This document shows, in pieces, positions 1 to 7,589 of a DNA stretch of 10,447 bases. Source of the DNA: Phoronis pallida. Lineage: Eukaryota; Phoronida; Phoronidae. Below the pieces are notes generated by a model. The model was given only the letters and a program-made list of their open reading frames with translations. It did no database searches and was not told the DNA's origin. Location: positions 1-10,447 of the forward strand of contig JAOXYC010238459.1 of the NCBI GenBank assembly GCA_028565715.1, read 5' to 3'. The stretch's first letter is position 1. The number at the start of each line of letters is the position of its first letter. The translations under genes and the position numbers were made by a program.

Positions 1-1470
1 TTCCGTGAATGCGTTTGACTACACTATCATTGCCAAAACGAAATGACACAATGCTTTTAAAAAATGTCCAAAACTTCAAAGTCGTTTTTCTCCGTTACGT
101 CTAAAGACTGTATTCGGCAGTTCGCCAGAAAGCCAACGAATTATAAGCCCCTCAATCTCGAAAAATTGTTATTATATCACGGTGACATGAATCAGTGATA
201 TTACCGGGGAATTTGATAACATATAGTGTAGATCTAGACGTACACAAAATGTAATAGTGTGATGTTTTCACAACAAGCAGTACTTGAGATATGAACTCCT
301 TAACATGGAACAGTTTTTATTAAATTACGAATTATGACGTCAAAACTGAACTTTTTGTTTTCTCGTTAAACCTTTATTATTTACTCTTTGAGATACCGCA
401 CATCATTATTTAATAGAACCTTTATCAAATTGCCCTATGGCCTGTTACATGTTTTGTCAGCACTGATTATGTTCCAATCATAATAGAAGACATTAATTTT
501 CGTTACTTTAATTTTTGAATTTTGAAAATAATGCGCCGATAAAGATAATGTCTGCTTTACTTTTTTGAGCAGTGTATGAAGGTAAATCAGAAAAAGTGAC
601 TAGCGGCTTGTTACAAATGACTACTTACATAGAAATAGTACTTGTTTGACTCATTTCCCGGCGTCACTAAAATCGGAAACCAACCCGTTTCCTACCCTCA
701 ACACCTGAAGCCAATTGTGGTCTATCGTGTGGCTCAAGACCCCGGCTCAAGACATTGAAAGATACTGGTTCTGTTCAACAATTCAATCAGATTTCAACCA
801 AAAAAATATTTTGAATAGAAGGTGCAATATAAGATACGACTCCCTAGGCCGATGTCATGAATATTAAAACACATGACTTAGCAACGATGGATCCTCGTCT
901 TTCGTTTTTATTTACCGTTCGTTGCATTTTTTATTCATGAGATCATTAAATTGCGACAATTGTTTTACGAGGATATAGAAATGTCATGATTTGTTTACAA
1001 CATTTTCGCGATATTATATTGTCACTGAAGTCGGTGTCAGATAGAAGACGGTATGCCTGGCCAAATGTAGGTTACTTTCCTATTTGTTTGACTCATATAG
1101 TAATGCAGAGATAGAAACATATGAATAAATAGTATTCACTTTTGAGGAATTAGTTGAATACTATTCGGAATACCAGCAAAACTCAGAAAAAAGTCAACGT
1201 CAAGTTTTTCGAAGGAGAATTATCCATCTTGTTTATTCCTACCATAACTGATTTTTGCTATTGGTTTGCCAGGTTTTAAAGATATTTTAATAACTCGTAA
1301 AGACCCGTGGTGACACCCGGGGTTTTTGCCGCAAAATGATATTTGTGATTTCGACAGGACTGAGGTATTTTTGCGATGAATAATATAATATGAACCTCAA
1401 AGGCGTAACAATAAACCGCGAAGCCAGATAAAATTACTATAGTAGAAGGGTTTGCCTAGAGTATATTTCA
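1..1470. other. Intergenic DNA, no gene recognised
   Basis: No open frame of useful length or recognisable protein domain is visible on either strand in this AT-rich stretch. CpG is fairly frequent: 42 CpG in positions 1-1200 by direct count. That resembles unmethylated intergenic DNA more than a CpG-depleted gene body. The only structure noted is a short direct repeat at 731-753. Degenerate transposon remnants could be present but cannot be named without a repeat library. Confidence 0.5.
731..753. repeat. Short direct repeat (10 bp twice, 3 bp apart)
   Basis: GGCTCAAGAC occurs at 731-740 and again at 744-753, separated by CCC. Both copies are exact. It may be a local slippage duplication; no function can be assigned. 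Confidence 0.6.
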
Positions 1471-1509
1471 ATCATGTTGCGGAATGTTAAACGCATTCCG
1501 CAAAATGAT
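1471..1509. repeat. Hairpin-forming inverted repeat
   Basis: TTGCGGAATG (1477-1486) is exactly complementary to CATTCCGCAA (1494-1503) across a 7-base loop. The pairing continues outward after one mismatch with ATCAT (1471-1475) and ATGAT (1505-1509), giving 15 of 16 paired positions. It lies about 230 bp outside the foldback element that starts at 1736. It could be part of another small palindromic repeat; there is no evidence that it is transcribed. Confidence 0.6.
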
Positions 1510-1735
1510 TCACATTCGATTCTTAAAGTAACACAACCGGTTTCAGGCTGTTCCAAGGTTTAGCCCCGTCGCAAGCGAAGGCACGTCGTTTGCGATTTCT
1601 TTTGTTGTACAGTAGATTGGCAAGCACTTTTTGGTCGTATTCCACAAACTATTTGATCGTAAGTGTTTCCAACGGGGCCCATACAATTTGAGAGTTCTAT
1701 TGGGTCAGAAATGGCTTCACGAAGTTATGAAATTT

Positions 1736-1922
1736 GAGTTGAGACAAACATCTCGAAAATCCCTCGTATATTTGTGATTTAATGCCAACCACTGCAGATT
1801 GTTATTCGTGCTGCAGCACGAATAACAATCGAGCCGCTTGAATGACAGACACGAACTAGGAATCGGCGGTGACCCGGCACCAAAAAACACAAAATGTGTT
1901 TTTAGACCTTAGAAAGCGAAAA
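1736..1922 (+). repeat. Left arm of the inverted repeat pair
   Basis: This arm runs from GAGTTGAGAC at 1736 to AGAAAGCGAAAA ending at 1922. It matches the reverse complement of 3324-3593 along its length, including GAGACAAACATCTCGAAAAT, ATTTAATGCCAACCA-like sequence, the CTGCAG-centred palindrome, GAACTAGGAATCGGCGGT and TTTTTAGACCTTAGAAAGCG. Compared with the right arm it lacks the stretch of about 83 bp after GGCGGT, so it has probably lost one end of the nested palindromic unit. Confidence 0.75.
1797..1830. repeat. Perfect 34-bp palindrome
   Basis: Positions 1797-1830 read identically on both strands, centred on CTGCAG at 1811-1816 with half-site GATTGTTATTCGTGCTG. There is no mismatch and no spacer. 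The counterpart in the right arm (around 3499-3532) is the same palindrome degraded by several changes, so this copy appears to be the better-preserved core of a palindromic repeat unit. Perfect palindromes of this length extrude easily and are usually lost by deletion, so its survival suggests recent formation or conversion. Confidence 0.85.
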
Positions 1923-2185
1923 TGGGACTTTAACTAGCCTGCATAAATGCCAGATCTATTTGCAACCCGTGGAAATCCCAACGTAGATCAATCGGGAGAC
2001 TCCTGAGTGAAAATACTACTGATTTACTGAACATGGGTCATTCTCTACAGAAACTCTGCAAAAGTGCCAGTCAGTTTTCACAAGTGAACTTGAAATTAAC
2101 AAGTCTTGAAGGTAAACTTTAGTTTTTAAGTATCTGTCAGGGTGACTGGAACAAACATGCACCGGCAAACACGCCTTCGCGATTT

Positions 2186-2186
<1 letters not shown>

Positions 2187-2219
<33 letters not shown>

Positions 2220-2236
2220 TAATAATAATAATAATA
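2187..2236. repeat. (TAA)n microsatellite, the SINE tail
   Basis: About 16 TAA units with one ATGATAA interruption form the plus-strand image of the (ATT)n tail at the 3' end of the minus-strand SINE. It probably grew by slippage from the tail left at insertion. Confidence 0.85.
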
Positions 2237-2540
2237 TCGGTGCTTATATAGTGCTTTTTATTCAAAGCGCTTTACAATGATTATTATCCCAGGTTGCGGA
2301 ACTGTTCACTCAAATAAAATTCTCAAATCAGCGGAGCCGCATTTTTTTAGCGCTACCAGCTTTTCATTCAGGTTCATTCAACTTTCCTAACACGTGGTTC
2401 CCATTTCTACACCTGGGTGGAGAGCGACACGTTGGGTGAAGTGTTTTATCCAAAAACACAAATGCGGCGCCTGCTGGGGTTCGATCCATGGACCTCTGGA
2501 TTAAGAGGCACACGTTCTACCACTGAGCCACCTGCATCCC
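2187..2540 (-). mobile_element. tRNA-derived SINE with (ATT)n tail
   Basis: Read on the minus strand, the element starts near 2540 with a tRNA-like head. It has an A-box-like TGGCTCAGTGGTAGAACG (2530-2513), an anticodon-region CTCTTAATC resembling tRNA-Lys(CTT), and a B-box-like GGATCGAACCC (2487-2477). An unrelated body of about 200 bp follows, containing CTCTCCACCCAGGTGTAGAA. The 3' part reads GTAAAGCGCTTTGAATAAAA, then GCACTATATAAGCACCGAT, then an (ATT)n run. Head, body and LINE-like tail in this order are the standard layout of a SINE mobilised by an L2/CR1-type LINE. A short open frame crossing it on the plus strand is incidental. I saw no clear target-site duplication. The family name is not assigned. 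Confidence 0.75.
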
Positions 2541-3119
2541 CACAACTAGTCGGCTTAAAAATTCATCGGAGTCGGATTACCACTCAAAGATTCAACTCAC
2601 TGGATTATTTCAATTTTTTTAAATGACAGACTTTTGCACAACAATTCGTGATTTTCAAATCCATAAATACTCTAGCTTGATATTTCGCAACTCCCTAGTC
2701 CAAATCCGTTGACTGAAGCCGATAATGTGTCACATGCTACCCGGGGCGCAGTCGTTTCTACTTCTGAAGCGCATGACGATGTGGCGGAATATGGCATAGA
2801 AGAATAAAGTGGGAGAATTATTAAACATCTTTTTCCACCTAGCATACTTATTTTAAATTTCAAAAGATGATTTTTCCTTTTAAAAATGTTGCGGTAGTCA
2901 CGGTCAAACAGCACTGATTTGTAGACCGATCAAAATTTCTTTATTGCAGATTTTCCCTTTTTCATACTTCGGCAAGGTTTGGAAATGTGACTCGGAAAAA
3001 AAAACGAAGTGCAGCTATGTCGTAGGACCTGGGGGTTACTTCACCCTTTTCATGACGGGGGTGTGAAGCTCGTAAATTTGAGGACCCACTCTTTCGCCCC
3101 GTAGAGTCGGAAATGTTCC
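2541..3119. other. Interior of the foldback element, no gene seen
   Basis: No protein domain is recognisable. A short A-run sits at 2996-3004. From about 3040, ACCC/GGG-containing stretches resemble decayed units of the array that begins at 3120. The 80-codon open frame on the minus strand (2672-2914) has no recognisable motif, splice context or composition to support it. Confidence 0.4.
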
Positions 3120-3245
3120 ACCCTATCGTAGGAAATTTTCATGAAATATTGACCCTTTTATAGGGAATTTTTGAAATATTTAACCCTTTCGTAGGGATTT
3201 TTTGAAAAAAAGTTACCCATGATACAAGATTTTCTTTAGAAATCA
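3120..3245 (+). repeat. Degenerate tandem array, unit about 32 bp
   Basis: Units start at 3120, 3152, 3183 and 3215, giving spacings of 32, 31 and 32 bp. Each begins ACCC, and the first three follow the pattern ACCCTwTyGTAGGGAwTTTT then GAAATATT or an A-run. The fourth is strongly decayed, and a further degenerate unit may precede the array from about 3084. It lies inside the inverted-repeat bracket and may be subterminal repeat structure of that element. Confidence 0.65.
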
Positions 3246-3323
3246 CTGAGTCTCCAGAAAGTTCATTTATTAAGCTTTTTGGTTTTTGGTAAAACGGGTC
3301 CATAATTGACCCTAAAGGCTTGC

Positions 3324-3593
3324 TTTTCGCTTTCTAAGGTCTAAAAAAACATATTTGGGGTTTTTTGGTGGGTCAGGATTGCATTTTTGATGTTATTACC
3401 TTTGAGTAGAGTCAAACTAATAAAGAATACGTCGGTGTTTTAGTGATTTAATGCCAAACCGCCGATTCCTAGTTCGTGCCTGTCATTCAGGCGGCTCGAT
3501 TGTTATTCTTGCTGCAGCACGAATAACCATGAATCTGTAATGGTTGGCATTACACAAATATACGCGGGATTTTCGAGATGTTTGTCTCAACTC
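3324..3593 (-). repeat. Right arm of the inverted repeat pair
   Basis: This is the reverse complement of 1736-1922. It opens with TTTTCGCTTTCTAAGGTCTA at 3324 and closes with GAGATGTTTGTCTCAACTC at 3575-3593. It is longer than the left arm because it keeps about 83 bp (around 3378-3460) missing there. That stretch includes GTGATTTAATGCCAA, which completes the terminal repeats of a nested palindromic unit. This arm therefore looks structurally more complete, while the left arm keeps the better palindrome. Confidence 0.75.
3438..3560. mobile_element. Nested MITE-like palindromic unit
   Basis: The ends are inverted repeats: TTTAGTGATTTAATGCCAAA from 3438, facing GGTTGGCATTACACAAATA ending at 3560. 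Between them lie GCCGATTCCTAGTTCGTGCC and a decayed CTGCAG-centred palindrome. The unit is about 123 bp with no coding capacity. A version missing one terminal repeat is present in the left arm from 1771. It could be an independent short MITE carried inside the larger repeat, or simply the palindromic tip of the long TIR. Confidence 0.5.
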
Positions 3594-3780
3594 GTTTGGT
3601 TTTTATCACCGGCTCGTCCTGCCGGCCATATCGTGCCGTTAGCCGCACATGTAATTATTCAGCCTCAGGTGAAACTAATTTAGAAATGTCGATATGATAA
3701 CGTGATGAAAACGTTTTCTATATTGAACAAATAATAAATTTACAAAAAATTCTCAATGATTTTTGTGCATGTTTGATCTG
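3594..3780. other. Spacer, nothing clear
   Basis: Starts with a GC-richer patch (about 3605-3650, with CCGGCTCG and GCCGGCC) just outside the right arm, then becomes AT-rich. No gene or repeat is identified. Confidence 0.4.
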
Positions 3781-3870
3781 AATGACACCATCCACACAGA
3801 GCAAAAACTAATACAGAGAAAACGTTGGCGGGCAACAGAGGGCACTGAGCATTCGGAACACATCGGGTAT

Positions 3871-3876
3871 TTCCGG
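3871..3876 (-). promoter_or_regulatory. ETS-type core (CCGGAA on minus)
   Basis: TTCCGG is the reverse complement of the ETS-family core CCGGAA. It lies 31 bp before the kappa-B palindrome in the CpG-dense interval. A six-base match alone is weak; the context gives it some weight. Confidence 0.3.
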
Positions 3877-3906
3877 AGCGATAAATCCAAAACGAGTCTC
3901 TGTTTT

Positions 3907-3917
3907 GGGAATTTCCC
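3907..3917. promoter_or_regulatory. Perfect palindromic kappa-B site
   Basis: GGGAATTTCCC matches the NF-kappa-B/Rel consensus GGGRNWYYCC and is an exact palindrome about its central base. It lies in the CpG peak about 4.2 kb upstream of the first coding exon of a TBK1/IKK-epsilon-like kinase. Innate-immune kinase genes are plausible Rel targets. Function is inferred from the motif only. Confidence 0.45.
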
Positions 3918-4142
3918 TGAGTGATGGTGATCGCGACATGAAGAATAACGATTACGTGTCATGGAATTACCCTGAATCCCGGGCCTGAATCAGGCGGCAA
4001 TGTGCCAATGTTTGACTTGTTGAGGAGTTCAGTGATCTTTGTTAGTATTTACTTAGCGATATTCGATAAGAACTGCGCCATGGTTTCGATTTGAATGTTT
4101 ACACAAACGAGACACAAACAGTGAGTTAGGCGGTACAGCTAA

Positions 4143-4151
4143 TTTCCCGCC
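4143..4151 (+). promoter_or_regulatory. E2F-like site
   Basis: TTTCCCGCC matches the E2F consensus TTTSSCGC with one trailing base. It sits just after the candidate donor at 4121 and inside the CpG-dense interval. Weak evidence on its own. Confidence 0.25.
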
Positions 4152-4320
4152 ACAACAGGCGTAGTACACTCGTAGTTGAGTCATGGTAATGATGCTGCCA
4201 AGGTCTTTATGAGCTGGATTGCACGTAGACTGTCACTATTTTTGCGCATGTCTGTTGATTGTCTTTGGCGGAAAATATGAATTGTGAATAACGGACATGG
4301 CTCTTCAGTGAGAGTCAATA

Positions 4321-5845
4321 TACTGAGTTGGAATTTTACAACCTGTCAGTTTTATATTATAAAACTTTTATAATAGTTGTTCAGAAGAGTAGGCCTATGT
4401 CACAACGAAAGGAATGAATTTGATGCTGAAGTCTTTCTTGATTTCAACCAGTTTTCATTCAGCAGTCACCATTGATAGTTGCCTTCGGTGTTTTCAAACA
4501 TGCAAAATATAAATGGAATGGCAATGCCAATGCATCAAGTCAACTGTTACATTTTTCACTTAGATTTTGATTCTTTAAAAAGTTTGTGCTTCAACCAGAT
4601 TTTCATTTACCAGAAATGCGTTGATCATCAGTCTTAACAGAACAATATCTGCTGTGATTACGGAGCTGATGTTGCAAGGATACCACCTGGAGTCACTTAG
4701 TATGCTGCCCACCATTTCCTGCTTTGCATAAACAGGCTGTGAAACTGAAACCACTGATTAGGTAATAGTCAACTACTTCATCATGTAAATCAAGCTGTTT
4801 ATTTCCTATTTGGCAAAGATATGGATCATTCCGTTCTGAAAGTGAAAGAACCAATTGGGTAAATTGTCATCTACTGTACGAAAAAAAATTATATATTGAG
4901 CATTTATTACAGAATGAAGATGTCTTCTAGCCCGGGCTTACAGGCATAATCCTGTGCATTATACTTGCAAACCCGCCATGCAAGAAGTAAGAGACCATAT
5001 ATGCTGGTGATTATAACAGCTTGTGATCATTGAAAGCTTTGATTGTGATGAAGTTAAACATTTCTTTGGAGATCTTTGAGTTGAGGGATAAAGCCATTTG
5101 CTTTCATTCCATGAGCATTGGCATCACGATGAAGAAAATTAATATAAATAGCTATTGCATGAAAGTATTATTAATGATGCATTGAGTAAATAATATGTAG
5201 ATACGAGCCCAGAACAGGCAAAGTGCTGGTTGTATCAAAACATGCTAAAATACTTTGCATTTGAACTGCCTGGTTGTATTGGATTGATGGAATGCAGTTT
5301 TGGCGAACTATTCCAGTGAAATTATGGTGTCAGGGATTCAAGCTGCAGCAAGCATTTTTAAACGATAATGAATGATATTGGTAGACTGACCTCAAGATGC
5401 AAGATAAAATTATGCAGATTATCTTGCTTGGGCAAAGTCTTAGAGCTAGAGGGCAACACAAATATCCAAAGTGCAAATCAAATGCTATTCAGTTGCAATG
5501 TACCATGGTTAGTCGCCTATTAAAGTAAGGGAACTGAATTTAAGTACAATTGTTGGGACTTTTATTGTCATGAAATCTTGGATTTTATTTCTTGATAAGA
5601 TAAAATCAATTGTGTCGATGATAATGGAATCACTGTCACATGATTTTTATCCTGATTATCCTTATACAAGGATTATCTGGATAATACTAATAATGTCATA
5701 TGATTTGTTTCCAGTAAATGATCAGAAAATCTTATTTTTGATGATCTGTATGTTGGGACCCATGAATTGTGCACAAAATTAGCCAAGGTAAAAAGAAATG
5801 TAAAGTGTGCTTGCAGGATTCATAAAGTTCACTTCCCAATTCTTG
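4321..5845 (+). other. Probable intron 1 sequence, no exon recognised
   Basis: CpG is sparse: 13 in 4321-5520 by direct count. TG and CA dinucleotides look common, as expected after methyl-cytosine decay in a methylated gene body. No protein motif is seen. The 70-codon open frame at 5570-5782 is AT-driven, with nothing recognisable. An imperfect hairpin lies at 5648-5683. If the promoter call upstream is right, this is the first part of an intron of about 4 kb ending at 8153. Confidence 0.4.
5648..5683. repeat. Imperfect hairpin, 16-bp arms
   Basis: TATCCTGATTATCCTT and AAGGATTATCTGGATA pair at 14 of 16 positions around a 4-base loop (ATAC). It is AT-rich and may be chance. Confidence 0.4.
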
Positions 5846-7092
5846 TCCGAGTTGCTGTCATTGTTTAACAAGGAAGGTTATGGAATTGAAACAGCTTTAT
5901 TTAAAGTATATTGATTCCGCATTTGACTGTAGTTTTGGTATCGCTGTGGTTCTGCTGGATCTTTCTGCAGCATTTGATACGCTAAATCATTCACATCAGG
6001 CCTCAACATACTCAGTTCTCTCGGAATGTGTGGTGTTGTGCACGAATGGTTTAAGTCATACCTCTCTCAACTATCGCAGTCCGTTATCATTAAAGGTGTA
6101 CCATCCTGTAGCATTAATTACAGGTGTCCCACAAGCTAGCTCAGTGCTAGGGCCAATCTTGTACCTGATTTACGTCATCTCTGGCCGAGATTGAAAACAA
6201 TTGCGGTACATTTATCAACACTGTTATGCAGATGATACGCAGTTGTATGTATACACCTTTTTCCCCTAGATGACAATACAGGTTTTCAGACAGCCATTAC
6301 CAAACTTAATTGAATTCTGCATGGGTCAGGAGAGTGCAAGGCTTTTCGACAACATGCTGAAGCTCAATGACAACGAAGAAGAGGGAATTCCTCATTAATA
6401 CTCTGCCACGGAAACAAGCATGGATCATCTCTTTGAACCCACGGCTTATTGTTGGCTCCGAAATCACCAAACCATCAGACAAAATCAGGAATCTTGGCGC
6501 CATCTTTGATAGCTCAATGAGCATGGTCTAACGTGCAATGTCGTCGTAAAGTCCACATACTATCATATAAGTGGATCAAAATAATCATCTCCCCACTATC
6601 GCCTGCACGAAGATCTTCCAGGCTATCACGCTTGGATTTCAACAATGGATTGCTTATTGGACTCCCACAGAAAACTGTCGCTGGACTCCAAGTTGCCCAG
6701 AACAGCACAGCAAGACTGGTATCAGGGACTACGAAGAGAGCACATTACACCAACTTTGATGCAGCTCCCGGGTGCAGCTTCACTGGCTCCCCATTGTACA
6801 GCGTGCCCAATTCAAATGTCTGGTCACTGTTATGAGAGTCTCAAAACGGCAACATCACCAGCTTATATCAAAGACCTTGTGACTCCTTACAGTTGATCAA
6901 GGCAGCTCAGGTTGGGAAGTGACACGGCAAGTATATATAAGTAAACCTAATGGCAGTTTTGGTTCCAGAAAGTTCTCCTACATCACTGCCAAGATATAGA
7001 ATGATTTGCCAGAAGCTCTACGTATTTTATCCCCAGAGGATTTTAAGAAAGATCTCATGACCTTTCAATAACGAGAAGCGTTCATTATCTAA
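5846..7092 (+). pseudogene. Decayed LINE reverse transcriptase (L2/CR1-type), C-terminal half
   Basis: Remnant of a non-LTR retrotransposon ORF2, from the fingers of the reverse transcriptase to the C terminus. Fragments follow the family's order. They are GYGIETALFKVY (around 5876), VVLLDLSAAFD with the catalytic motif A Asp (around 5946-5978), GVPQASSVLGPILYLIY (about 6123-6173, motif B with one extra residue and Gly to Ala), and intact YADDTQLYV (6225-6251). The thumb pieces are IRNLGAIFDSSMSM (6484-6525), RLDFNNGLLIGLP (6629-6667) and ARLVSGTTKRAH (6711-6746). The end is DLPEALRI and FKKDL (7003-7056), with a terminal EAFII-stop at 7075-7092. The frame changes many times: near 5903, 6265, 6310, 6391, 6532, about 6600, 6636 and 6757. 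In-frame stops include TGA 6192-6194 and TAA 6529-6531. The endonuclease and 5' part are absent, as expected of a 5'-truncated copy. It cannot make an enzyme. Confidence 0.85.
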
Positions 7093-7200
7093 TTAACCTG
7101 TGTTTAAGTTTTGTTTAGTGCACCAAAAGTCTAATTTTAAACATTTTTTTGCACTAAAAGATATATTTATTACTATTATAAATATTAATTATTATAACAA
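7093..7200 (+). mobile_element. LINE 3' UTR and degenerate (ATT)n tail
   Basis: After the last LINE codons come about 60 bp of AT-rich UTR, then TTGCACTAAAAGATATATTT and a run of imperfect ATT units (about 7168-7198). L2/CR1-type LINEs end in short tandem tails rather than poly-A, which fits. With 5846-7092 it forms one insertion in the sense orientation of the kinase gene, inside the probable first intron. The 3' limit is approximate. Confidence 0.6.
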
Positions 7201-7589
7201 GTTTTACAAATAAACGAATCAGTATCCAACGGGAAGCAAGAGGAAACAATGGGATTATGGTAGAAAGTAACAATTTGATAGGTACATTAATTATAGTAAC
7301 TGCTGGTTCATGGTACAAATGTCAGCCACACTAAACTTGATGATTTAATTGTGACTTAAGTTTTTACAAATTATAAAATTCATAAACAGATTAAGAGAGT
7401 ACTATGGCAACTAAGAAAATGCATTTTGGTTGAAAAAAATAACACTTCTTGTCAGCAACCACCATACATGACATTGAAGAAATTGTTAATTTCACGCTTT
7501 TTGCATTAAAAAGTGCCAAAATGTAGGTTATATTTGCGTGTCCAGGCGCGTGAAGTCCTTTTAGATGATTTAAATAGTAAAAGGGGAGC
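7201..7589. other. Intronic spacer, nothing recognised
   Basis: AT-rich DNA with few CpG and no recognisable domain. The 67-codon minus-strand open frame at 7391-7594 shows no motif or splice context. Confidence 0.4.

Larger units (their letters stand above)
1736..3593. mobile_element. Foldback / long-TIR non-autonomous element (putative)
   Basis: The two ends are inverted copies of each other: 1736-1922 reads as the reverse complement of 3324-3593 apart from an indel of about 83 bp and scattered substitutions. Both outer ends begin GAGTTGAGACAAACATCTCG when read inward. The 1.4 kb between the arms has no transposase-like open frame, so if this is one element it is non-autonomous. It has itself been invaded by a SINE (2187-2540) and holds a 32-bp tandem array (3120-3245). 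I could not see a convincing target-site duplication outside the arms. The alternative is two separate copies of a roughly 200 bp repeat inserted in opposite orientations. Confidence 0.5.
3781..4320 (+). promoter_or_regulatory. Candidate promoter / first non-coding exon of the kinase gene
   Basis: CpG peaks here: 26 in 540 bp by direct count, against 13 per 1200 bp immediately downstream. The interval holds several motifs typical of animal promoters. They are an ETS core TTCCGG (3871-3876), a perfect kappa-B site GGGAATTTCCC (3907-3917), an E2F-like TTTCCCGCC (4143-4151) and an NRF1-like half site TGCGCATG (4243-4250). A GTGAGT donor follows ACA at 4121, and a weaker GTGAGA sits at 4309. The kinase exon at 8154 begins at a 3' splice site, so at least one upstream exon must exist. 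This is the best place for it inside the window. No TATA box or defined start site is visible. Confidence 0.35.

Noticed and set aside
2464-2540. Functional tRNA gene on the minus strand
   Set aside because: A and B box-like sequences and a Lys-like anticodon region are present, but the anticodon and T stems pair poorly and it runs straight into a SINE body and (ATT)n tail. It is a tRNA-derived SINE head.
2417-2626. 69-codon plus-strand open frame
   Set aside because: It lies mostly across the SINE head and body on the opposite strand. The reading comes from the tRNA-like sequence, not a protein.
2672-2914. 80-codon minus-strand open frame
   Set aside because: No recognised motif, no splice or promoter context, and located inside a non-coding foldback element.
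3593-3594. Target-site duplication flanking the foldback element
   Set aside because: I compared the bases just outside 1736 and 3593 and found no convincing shared direct repeat, so none is claimed.
3753-3962. 69-codon minus-strand open frame
   Set aside because: Cys- and Arg-rich but with no domain. It lies in the CpG-dense candidate promoter, where chance open frames are expected.
5570-5782. 70-codon plus-strand open frame
   Set aside because: AT-driven hydrophobic reading in probable intron, with no family resemblance and not part of the LINE.
6306-6708. Minus-strand open frames over the LINE
   Set aside because: They are shadows. The plus-strand translation matches reverse transcriptase C-terminal motifs in the right order.
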